Below are positions 52,302 to 59,008 of a stretch of 64,000 bases of DNA, piece after piece. The notes under the pieces were generated by a model. It was not told the origin of the DNA and ran no database searches. It was given only the letters and a program-made list of their open reading frames with translations. Each line of letters begins with the position of its first letter. The stretch's first letter is position 1. The translations under genes were made by a program, and so were the position numbers. Location of the stretch: positions 1 through 64,000 of the forward strand of contig CAZYMF010000006.1 in assembly GCA_964648215.1 (NCBI GenBank). The letters run 5' to 3'. The stretch comes from CAZYMF01 sp964648215 (GTDB taxonomy: Bacteria > Desulfobacterota > Binatia > HRBIN30 > JACQVA1).

Positions 52302-53150
52302 TCACCCGACCATCGACCGCAATCGCCGAATGCGTTCCTCCAGCGGCGGATGCGTGCTGAACAGTCGGCTGAACGATGCGCCGCTCAGTGGATTGACGAT
52401 GAACAGGTGCGCCGTCTGCGGGCGCGCCCCCAGCGGCACGCGCTCCGACGCCGACTGCAGCTTCTCCAAGGCCGAGGCCAGACCGAGCGGATTGTGCGAG
52501 AGCTTGGCGCCGGTCGCGTCCGCCTGAAACTCGCGTGACCGCGAGATCGCCAGCTGGATCAACGAAGCTGCAATCGGCGCCAGGATGGTGATCGCCAGCA
52601 AGCCGAGGAGGCCGCCCCCGCCCTCGCGCTCGTCGCGCTGAAATCCGCCGAAGATCGCCGCCCAGCGCAACATGCTGGCCACCATCATGATCACCCCCGC
52701 CAAGGTGGCGGCAATCGAGCTGATCAGGATGTCGCGATTCTTCACGTGGGCGAGCTCGTGCCCCAGCACCGCCTCCAGCTCGCGCGCGTCGAGCAACCGC
52801 AGGATCCCCTGCGTGACCGCCACGGCGGCGTGCTGCGGGTTCCGTCCGGTGGCAAAGGCGTTGGGAGAGTCCGAGGGGATGATGTACACCCGCGGTACCG
52901 GCAAGCCGCTGCCCGCGCACAGATTGTTGACGATGCGGTGGAGCTCCGGAGCTTGGTTCATGTCGACCGGCTGCGCCCGGTACATGCGCAGGACGATCTT
53001 GTCCGAGAACCAGTAACTGCCGAAGTTCATGATCACGGCAAAAGCAAACGCGATCGTCAAACCCTGGGTCCCGCCGACATACTGTCCGATCGCCAGGATG
53101 AGGCCGGTCATGAGGCCGAGGAGCAAGGTGGTCTTGAGAGTATTGGGCAT
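52302..53150 (-). CDS. htpX: HtpX-type membrane zinc metalloprotease
   Basis: A 282-residue M48 protease that degrades damaged inner-membrane proteins. Two N-terminal helices (about residues 8-45) precede the zinc motif HELAHVKNRD (131-140) and a third ligand Glu in SREFQADATGA. Two further hydrophobic helices lie at about 145-200. It heads the co-directional run that includes the HtrA protease, which suggests a shared response to envelope stress. Confidence 0.96.
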   Translation of the reverse strand: MPNTLKTTLLLGLMTGLILAIGQYVGGTQGLTIAFAFAVIMNFGSYWFSDKIVLRMYRAQPVDMNQAPELHRIVNNLCAGSGLPVPRVYIIPSDSPNAFATGRNPQHAAVAVTQGILRLLDARELEAVLGHELAHVKNRDILISSIAATLAGVIMMVASMLRWAAIFGGFQRDEREGGGGLLGLLAITILAPIAASLIQLAISRSREFQADATGAKLSHNPLGLASALEKLQSASERVPLGARPQTAHLFIVNPLSGASFSRLFSTHPPLEERIRRLRSMVG

Positions 53151-53239
53151 GCACGCTTCCTGCTGCGCTTATTGGACGTTTCGACAGCGGGTTTTATTTG
53201 ACCGTGCAGGTCGAAATAGCGCAGACTAAGAGCCAAAAG

Positions 53240-53268
53240 AAGGTAGTATGCACCCCCTACCTTGTCAA
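53240..53268 (-). promoter_or_regulatory. Putative htpX promoter overlapped by a palindromic operator
   Basis: On the minus strand TTGACA (53263-53268) and TACCTT (53240-53245) are 17 nt apart. A perfect 7+10+7 inverted repeat AAGGTAG-N10-CTACCTT (53240-53263) covers the whole spacer and -10. A protein bound there would block RNA polymerase, so it is a good candidate repressor site. Confidence 0.5.
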
Positions 53269-53328
53269 GGCAGCCGGCGCACGGATTCCCGCGCGCTACC
53301 ACCGTCCTGAGGGTTTCGGCGACGGCGG

Positions 53329-54855
53329 ATGAGCTCGCTCGCAGACTCTTTGCGCACCCTCACGGACCCCAGCTTCCGCGCTCGGCTGGGATGGGCGGTG
53401 CGAGTCCGCTGGCTGGTGATTTTCGGCTTCCTGGCCCTGGCCGCCTTCGCCCACGGCTTCGGGTTGTTCGTCTCGATTCGTCCTTGCGTCTTCGCCGCCG
53501 CCGTCGGCACCGCCATGAATGCTCTCAACCAATGGGCCGTCTCCCGCTGGCGGGCGGTGCTGGTCGTCACCATGGCGGCCCTCGGCGGCGACTTGATTCT
53601 GATCACCTACGTCGCCATCAACACCGGCGGGGTGCAGAGCCCCTTCATCACCATGTACGTCGTGCAGGTTCTGGCCACCGCGATGCTGGTAGGCACCACG
53701 GTCGCCGCAATCGTCGCGGCCTTGTCCGTGGCCCTCCTCGGCCTCGCCCTGGGCGCCGAGGCCACCGGCCTCTATCATGGGCTCGGGCTCGCGACCCTCG
53801 GCGGGCAGCCGATCGAAACGACGCTGGCCTACCGAGCCGCGTGGTCCGGCTTCCTGTTCTACGCGCTCGCGCTCCTGGTGTATCTTGGAGGATACGTCTC
53901 GGAGCGGCTCAGCCAGAGCGAGCGCGACCTGGCCGAGAAGAATCGCAGGCTCGAGGAGGCCATGGCGGCACAGGCCGCCGCCAACGGGGAGTTGTCCTCC
54001 GCCTACGATCGCCTGAAGCAGGCCGAGGCTCACCTCATTCAATCGGAGAAGATGAACGCCCTCGGCCAACTGGTCGCCGGCGTCGCCCACGAGCTGAACA
54101 ACCCGATCAGCTTCGTCTCCGCCAACATTGAGCACCTACGGCGCTACACGGACCAACTGATCGAGCTACTGAACACCTATGACACCCTCAGCCTCTCGGG
54201 GCCGGATCGCGCCCGCGTCGAAGACCTCAAGCGGGTCGTGGACCTGCCCGATCTGCTCGCCGATTTGCCCAGCCTGCTCGCCGATTGCGAGGAGGGAGCG
54301 CAGCGTACCAAGCGCATCGTCACCGAGCTGCGCACCTTCTCGCGCAGCGACGAGCCCGATCGCTGGCGGCGGGTCGACCTTCATCACTGTCTCGACAGCA
54401 CGCTGGCGCTGCTCAGTCACCGCCTGAAGGGGCGCGTCGTCGTTCATCGCGATTTCGGTGCTCTACCCGAAGTCGAGTGCGTGCCGGGTCAGATCAACCA
54501 GGTCTTCATGAACTTGCTCGCCAATGCGGTCGACGCCGTCGGGGCCGCGGGAAACATCTGGATCGTCACGCGCGCGCTCGCGGAAGATGCGCCGGCTGCG
54601 CCCGCCGCGCGCAAAGTCACCGTCACGATCCGCGACGACGGCCCCGGCATCCGCAAGGAGGTGCAGTCTCGCGTGTTCGATCCCTTCTTCACGACCAAGG
54701 AGGTCGGCAAGGGAACCGGCCTGGGCCTCAGCGTCTCCTATGGGGTCGTCGAGCGCCACCACGGATCGCTCGGCTGCGACTCCACCCCGGGCTGCGGGAC
54801 GACCTTCATCGTTCGCCTGCCGGTGGATCAACCGACCCGGCCCTTCCCGACGTGA
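53329..54855 (+). CDS. Membrane-bound sensor histidine kinase (NtrB-like kinase core)
   Basis: A 508-residue kinase. About five or six membrane helices fill residues 25-205, with no extracytoplasmic sensor domain of note. A coiled linker (residues about 205-245) leads to a HisKA domain with LVAGVAHELNNPISFV, then a HATPase domain with NLLANAVDAV, IRDDGPGI and GTGLGLSVSYGVV. The H-box form AHELNNP is typical of kinases that partner NtrC-type regulators, and one such regulator is encoded 2.2 kb downstream on the other strand (57052-58410). Confidence 0.92.
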   Translation: MSSLADSLRTLTDPSFRARLGWAVRVRWLVIFGFLALAAFAHGFGLFVSIRPCVFAAAVGTAMNALNQWAVSRWRAVLVVTMAALGGDLILITYVAINTGGVQSPFITMYVVQVLATAMLVGTTVAAIVAALSVALLGLALGAEATGLYHGLGLATLGGQPIETTLAYRAAWSGFLFYALALLVYLGGYVSERLSQSERDLAEKNRRLEEAMAAQAAANGELSSAYDRLKQAEAHLIQSEKMNALGQLVAGVAHELNNPISFVSANIEHLRRYTDQLIELLNTYDTLSLSGPDRARVEDLKRVVDLPDLLADLPSLLADCEEGAQRTKRIVTELRTFSRSDEPDRWRRVDLHHCLDSTLALLSHRLKGRVVVHRDFGALPEVECVPGQINQVFMNLLANAVDAVGAAGNIWIVTRALAEDAPAAPAARKVTVTIRDDGPGIRKEVQSRVFDPFFTTKEVGKGTGLGLSVSYGVVERHHGSLGCDSTPGCGTTFIVRLPVDQPTRPFPT

Positions 54856-54935
54856 TGCCCGCGAAGGGCCGTCTGAACTTCGACCGGCGCCTGCCGTGCG
54901 CTCGGGCATGCCACCAGAAATGCAGGAAAAAGCAA

Positions 54936-54965
54936 TTGACACGCGCAAAATACGTCTGCTACGGT
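54936..54965 (+). promoter_or_regulatory. Putative promoter of the mltD-like gene
   Basis: TTGACA (54936-54941), an 18-nt spacer and TACGGT (54960-54965). The -35 is perfect; the -10 is weak. Confidence 0.45.
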
Positions 54966-55027
54966 TTTACACCACGCGCAACGGAGCGCACGGTGGTCAA
55001 GGCCGTGCCCGGGGGGAGCACAGGCGG

Positions 55028-56425
55028 TTGGAGAAGATGGCGAAAGCGCGGGCGTTTTGGATCACGGCGAGCCTCGGGATTCTCGTTGGGCTCGGCCCCT
55101 TGGTGGCAGCGGTCCACGCCCAGGACGCTACGTCCTCCGGCGAGAGCGCGGCCTTTGCCGTGCCCGCGGGCCTGCGCACGCAGGTCGGCTTCTGGAAGCA
55201 CATTTTCGCCGACTACTCGACGCAACAGGTCGTCGTCCACGACGCCCTCCACCTCGACATCGTCTACAAGGTCCTCGATTTCCGCCCGCTTGCCGCCGCC
55301 GGCATGAGCGAGGTCGAGATCGATCAAATCAAGCATCGCACCGTCGACAACGAGCTTGCCAGAATCCGCGCCGCCCTGACTCGACTGAACCGGGCCGGCA
55401 CCCATCCCAGGGGCCTCTCCCCGGAGGAGCAGCACATCTGGACGCTGTTCGCTCACGTGAAGGGCAGGCACCGCTTTCGCGCTGCCGCCGCGGCCGATCG
55501 GCTGCGCACCCAGTCGGGGCTACGCGAGCGCTTCGCGCGCGGGATCGAGGTCGGGGCCCGCTACTGGCCCGACATCGAGCGTATTTTCCGCGAGGAGCGA
55601 GTTCCGGCCGAGCTCACGCGCCTCCCCCTGGTCGAGTCGTGCTTCAACGTGCGCGCCTACTCGAAGGCCGGCGCCGCCGGCGTCTGGCAGTTCATGCCCT
55701 CCACAGGACGCCGCTTCATGCGCGTCGATCATGTCGTCGATGAACGACGTGATCCAATCATCGCGGCCCGCGCGGCGGCCCGGTACCTGCGAGCCGACTA
55801 TGAGACGCTGGGTTCGTGGCCGCTGGCGATCACCGCCTACAACCATGGTCGTGGCGGCGTTGCCCGTGCCGTCTCCACCGTGGGATCCGACGACATCGTG
55901 GACATCATCCGACGCTACCGCGGACCGGCGTTCAAGTTCGCCTCCCGCAACTTCTACCCCGAGTTCCTCGCCGCCGTGGAGGTCGAACGCGAAGCGGCCA
56001 CGCACTTCGGCCATCTCGACTACGACCGGCCCGTCGCCACCACGACCGTTCGAGTTCCGCACTACGTCAAGCTAGCCGCCTTGGCGAAGTGCGCCGGGAC
56101 TTCCGTCGATGCCTTGGTCGACATCAACCCCGCGCTGATGCCCGAGGTGATCGACGGCAAGCTGCGCGTCCCCCGCGGCTATGCCATACGCATCCCCGCG
56201 GGGAGAAAGAGCCGTTTCCAGCAGCGCTACGCCGCACTCCCCGCCCGAGCGAAGGCCTCGTCGCAGACACGCACCTACGTCCTTCACCGCGTGAGGCGAG
56301 GGCAGACGCTGATCGCCATCGCTCGCCACTACGGCACGACGGTCGACGCCATCTGCAAGCGCAACCATCTCAAGCGGCGCTCGCTGATTCGCACCGGTCA
56401 GAAGTTGCGCATCCCCCGCGGCTGA
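55028..56425 (+). CDS. mltD: MltD-like membrane-bound lytic transglycosylase with LysM domains
   Basis: About 465 residues from the TTG at 55028, selected because GGGGGGAG (55011-55018) is 9 nt upstream; an ATG at 55037 is in frame. A signal peptide (TASLGILVGLGPLVAAVHA) is followed by an SLT domain with catalytic Glu in PLVESCFNVRAYSKAGAAGVWQFM (written here from separate blocks PLVESCFNVRAYSK and AGAAGVWQFMPSTG) and AITAYNHG. A degenerate LysM-like segment and a clear C-terminal LysM (HRVRRGQTLIAIARHYG) bind peptidoglycan. It should cleave glycan strands during wall turnover. Confidence 0.92.
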   Translation: MEKMAKARAFWITASLGILVGLGPLVAAVHAQDATSSGESAAFAVPAGLRTQVGFWKHIFADYSTQQVVVHDALHLDIVYKVLDFRPLAAAGMSEVEIDQIKHRTVDNELARIRAALTRLNRAGTHPRGLSPEEQHIWTLFAHVKGRHRFRAAAAADRLRTQSGLRERFARGIEVGARYWPDIERIFREERVPAELTRLPLVESCFNVRAYSKAGAAGVWQFMPSTGRRFMRVDHVVDERRDPIIAARAAARYLRADYETLGSWPLAITAYNHGRGGVARAVSTVGSDDIVDIIRRYRGPAFKFASRNFYPEFLAAVEVEREAATHFGHLDYDRPVATTTVRVPHYVKLAALAKCAGTSVDALVDINPALMPEVIDGKLRVPRGYAIRIPAGRKSRFQQRYAALPARAKASSQTRTYVLHRVRRGQTLIAIARHYGTTVDAICKRNHLKRRSLIRTGQKLRIPRG

Positions 56426-56447
56426 GGCCGGGCGCGCCGGCGAGCGC

Positions 56448-56891
56448 TCAATCCCGGGCCGAACGCCCGCCGCCATTGCCATTGGTGCCCAGCGCCGACA
56501 GCAACGCCTGCAGCACGTCGCTCCCCGTCAGTATCCCCACCAGCTGCCCTTGCTCGACCACCGGCAGGGCGCCGATCCGTCGCTGCAGGATCCTCCGCGC
56601 GGCATCCAGCAAGGGCGTGTCCGGTTCGACCACCTCGGGCTGGAGCGTCATCACCCCACCGATCAGGACATGGTCGAGGAGCTGCTCCGCTTCGCGGGCA
56701 TCGAGCACCAACGTGCCGAGCGGGGCGCGCCTGTAGATGTCCCCCATCGAGACGATCCCGACCAGGCGCCCATGGTCCACCACCGGGAGCTGACGCACGT
56801 GCCCCTCACACATGAGGACCTGGGCTTTGTGGACGCTGGCATCCGGGCTGACGGTCAGGGGATGGCGCGTCATCCGCTCGCGCACGAACAT
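56448..56891 (-). CDS. Two-CBS-domain protein
   Basis: A 147-residue protein made of a tandem CBS pair (Bateman module): the first begins RMTRHPLTVSPDASVHKAQ and contains RQLPVVDHGRLVGIVSMGDI, the second contains IGALPVVEQGQLVGILTGSDVLQALL. Such modules bind adenine nucleotides and often sense energy state. There is no catalytic partner domain. It is convergent with mltD. A sigma-54-type element lies immediately upstream, so close that the mRNA would be nearly leaderless. Confidence 0.93.
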   Translation of the reverse strand: MFVRERMTRHPLTVSPDASVHKAQVLMCEGHVRQLPVVDHGRLVGIVSMGDIYRRAPLGTLVLDAREAEQLLDHVLIGGVMTLQPEVVEPDTPLLDAARRILQRRIGALPVVEQGQLVGILTGSDVLQALLSALGTNGNGGGRSARD

Positions 56892-56904
56892 GCCTGCAAC
56901 CTAG

Positions 56905-56920
56905 AGCATCTTCTGTGCCA
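56905..56920 (-). promoter_or_regulatory. Sigma-54 type -24/-12 promoter upstream of the CBS-domain gene
   Basis: On the minus strand TGGCACAGAAGATGCT matches 10 of 12 conserved positions with GG and GC correctly spaced. The predicted start is about 56894, only three bases before the ATG at 56891. Either the transcript is nearly leaderless, translation starts at the in-frame ATG at 56873, or the match is accidental. Confidence 0.45.
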
Positions 56921-56926
56921 CGATCA

Positions 56927-56965
56927 GCGAGGGCGGGCGCGCCAATTTTCGGCGGCCGCCCTCGC
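56927..56965. repeat. Inverted repeat upstream of the CBS gene
   Basis: GCGAGGGCGG (56927-56936) and CCGCCCTCGC (56956-56965) form a 10-bp stem with a 19-nt loop. It lies between the terminator of the NtrC-type gene and the sigma-54-type element of the CBS gene. Confidence 0.55.
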
Positions 56966-57012
56966 AAGCAAGGCGCAAGGGACGTCCCCCGCTTCCCATT
57001 TTCTGAAAGTCC

Positions 57013-57040
57013 CGCTCCCGCCCCGAACGGGGCGGGAGCG
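57013..57040 (-). terminator. Terminator-like hairpin after the NtrC-type gene
   Basis: CGCTCCCGCCCCG and CGGGGCGGGAGCG (57013-57025, 57028-57040) pair over 13 bp, 12 nt beyond the stop codon on the minus strand. Only a short T3 follows, so it may act with Rho or as a stem protecting the 3' end. Confidence 0.6.
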
Positions 57041-57051
57041 AACGGGGAGGA

Positions 57052-58410
57052 CTACTGCTGCAACCCGATGTTGAGCTCTTCGAGCTTGCGATAGAGCGAG
57101 GACAAGCTGAGGCCGAGAAGCTCGGCAGCCTTCTTCTTGTCCCAGTTGAGCTTGCGCAGGGTGGTCTGAATATGGGTTCGCTCGTACACCTTGACCGCTT
57201 CCTTCAGGTTGTCGGCGGCATAGGGAATCATGTCTTCGTCACCGCTCAGCACGTGCGGCAGGTCGCGTACCGTAATCCACTCAGCGTCCCCCAGAATCAT
57301 CGCGCGCTCGAGCACGTTGTCCAGCTCTCGGATGTTGCCCTTCCACGGTAGAGCCATCAGGGCCTTCATCGCCGAGTTGTCCACGCCCTTGTAGTTCTTC
57401 TTCATCTCCTGGTTGTGCTTGCGCACGAGATGCTCGACCAGCAGGGGGATGTCCTCCCGGCGATCCCGCAGGGGCGGAATGTGGATGCCGACGACGTTGA
57501 GGCGATAGTAGAGGTCCTCGCGAAAGCGCCCCCCCTCGACGTCGGCCTTCAGGTCCTTGTTGGTCGAGGCGAGGATCCGGATGTCGATCTTTACCGGGGT
57601 ACCGGTGCCCAGCGGCAGCACTTCCTTTTCCTCGATGGCACGGAGCAGCTTGACCTGAAGCCCGAAGGGAAGGTCGCCGATCTCGTCGAGGAAGATGGTA
57701 CCTCCGCGAGCGCGCTGGAACAGGCCCTCCTGGTTGCTGACCGCTCCCGTGAAGGCGCCGCGCAAGTGGCCGAAGAGCTGGCTTTCCAACAAGCTCTCGG
57801 GAATGGCCCCGCAGTTGACCGGAAGGAATACCTTGTCCCGACGGTCACTGTGCGCGTGCAACGCCCGGGCCACCACTTCCTTGCCGACGCCGCTCTCACC
57901 CGTAATTAGGACCGTGCTCTTGGTCGGCGCCACCTTACGGATCAGGTCGACGATTTCCCGCATCGTGGGGCTGCGGCCCACCAGATTCTGGAAATCGAAC
58001 TGGCGTTCTACCTCGCGGCGCAGCATCTGCACCTCCCAGGCGAGGTGCTTGTACTCCAGGAGCCGCTTCACCTTGCCGAGGACGTCGGCGAAGATCAGCG
58101 GTTTCATGATGTAGTCTTGCGCCCCTTGCCGCAACGCCTCGACCGCGGTTTCGATCGATGCGTAGGCGGTGATCAACAGCACCAGGCTCTGCGGCGCCAC
58201 CTCCCGCGTCCGGCGCAGCACATCGATGCCGGTCGCCCCGGGCATGCGGAGATCGGCGATGACCAGGTCGAACTCCGACCCCTCCAGAGCCTTGATCGCG
58301 GCTTCGCCGTCGCCGACCTCGACTACCGTGTAGCCTTCGTCCCGTAGCACCGCCGCCAGGCTTTCCCGGATCGCGGCTTCGTCGTCGGCAACAAGCACCG
58401 TTCCTGGCAC
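57052..58410 (-). CDS. NtrC-family sigma-54-dependent response regulator
   Basis: About 452 residues: receiver (acceptor Asp about 53 in LVIADLRMPGATG), AAA+ with GESGVGKE, canonical HLRGAFTGAVSNQ and FLDEIGDLPFG, and a Fis-type helix-turn-helix (DKKKAAELLGLSLSSLYRKL). The GTG at 58410 is preferred since AAGGAGG ends 5 nt upstream. It is the most canonical of the three NtrC-type regulators in the window. The membrane kinase at 53329 is a plausible but unproven partner. Confidence 0.94.
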   Translation of the reverse strand: MPGTVLVADDEAAIRESLAAVLRDEGYTVVEVGDGEAAIKALEGSEFDLVIADLRMPGATGIDVLRRTREVAPQSLVLLITAYASIETAVEALRQGAQDYIMKPLIFADVLGKVKRLLEYKHLAWEVQMLRREVERQFDFQNLVGRSPTMREIVDLIRKVAPTKSTVLITGESGVGKEVVARALHAHSDRRDKVFLPVNCGAIPESLLESQLFGHLRGAFTGAVSNQEGLFQRARGGTIFLDEIGDLPFGLQVKLLRAIEEKEVLPLGTGTPVKIDIRILASTNKDLKADVEGGRFREDLYYRLNVVGIHIPPLRDRREDIPLLVEHLVRKHNQEMKKNYKGVDNSAMKALMALPWKGNIRELDNVLERAMILGDAEWITVRDLPHVLSGDEDMIPYAADNLKEAVKVYERTHIQTTLRKLNWDKKKAAELLGLSLSSLYRKLEELNIGLQQ

Positions 58411-58464
58411 GCAGGCCTCCTTGGAAGATCCCGAAAGGAACACACAGATGATGCGGTGTTACTT

Positions 58465-58480
58465 TTCCCAACGGTGGGAA
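58465..58480. promoter_or_regulatory. Palindrome upstream of the NtrC-type gene
   Basis: TTCCCA-ACGG-TGGGAA is a perfect 6+4+6 palindrome 55 nt upstream of the GTG start. A minus-strand TTGACA (58485-58490) abuts it, but no good -10 follows at normal spacing. It could be an autoregulatory site. Confidence 0.4.
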
Positions 58481-58550
58481 CGGCTGTCAAGGGCACCCCG
58501 CGGACGGGAGCCGGCACCGTCTGAACGTTGAACGGCGTTGAAGACCGCGC

Positions 58551-58985
58551 TCACCCCAGCTTGCGCACCAGCTCGCTGGCCAGCTTGCCGTCGTACTGCC
58601 CGGGATAGCGCTCCTTGAGCTTTGCCATGATCGGGCCGATGGCGGTGCCCCCGAGCTCAGCCGCAACCTCGCGAATGACCGTCTCCAGCCGCGCCGCGTC
58701 CATCTGCGCCGGCAGGTAGCTCTCCAGAATCCCTTGCTCGGAACGGTTGTGCGCGACCAGCTCGTCTCGCCCGCTCTTCTCGGCGAACTCGGCGGCCTCG
58801 ACGCGCTTGTTCACCTCCTTGCGCACCAGGGCCGCGATCTCCACCTCCGGCAGCTCGACCACCTGCTTGTCGACCTTGGCGTTCTTGATCGCCGCCAGCA
58901 GCCCGCGCAGCACGTAGACGCGCTCCATCTCCCGCGCCTTCATCGCGGCGGTGAGATCGCGCTGCAGCTCCGCCTCGCTCGCCAT
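58551..58985 (-). CDS. GatB/YqeY domain protein
   Basis: A 144-residue YqeY-like protein: SEAELQRDLTAAMKAREMER, RGLLAAIKNAKVDK, EVEIAALVRKEVNKRVEAAEF, LESYLPAQMD and IGPIMAKLKERYPGQYDGKL are all family blocks. It resembles the tail domain of GatB, which binds tRNA, but its own role is not established. Its start is 23 nt after the stop of the FG-GAP protein gene. Confidence 0.94.
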   Translation of the reverse strand: MASEAELQRDLTAAMKAREMERVYVLRGLLAAIKNAKVDKQVVELPEVEIAALVRKEVNKRVEAAEFAEKSGRDELVAHNRSEQGILESYLPAQMDAARLETVIREVAAELGGTAIGPIMAKLKERYPGQYDGKLASELVRKLG

Positions 58986-59008
58986 CTCCCGACTCCCTCC
59001 TCGGGCGC

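Noticed and set aside
53220..53235. Weak minus-strand sigma-54-like match upstream of htpX
   Set aside because: Several conserved positions differ, and a TTGACA-based promoter with an overlapping palindrome explains the region better.
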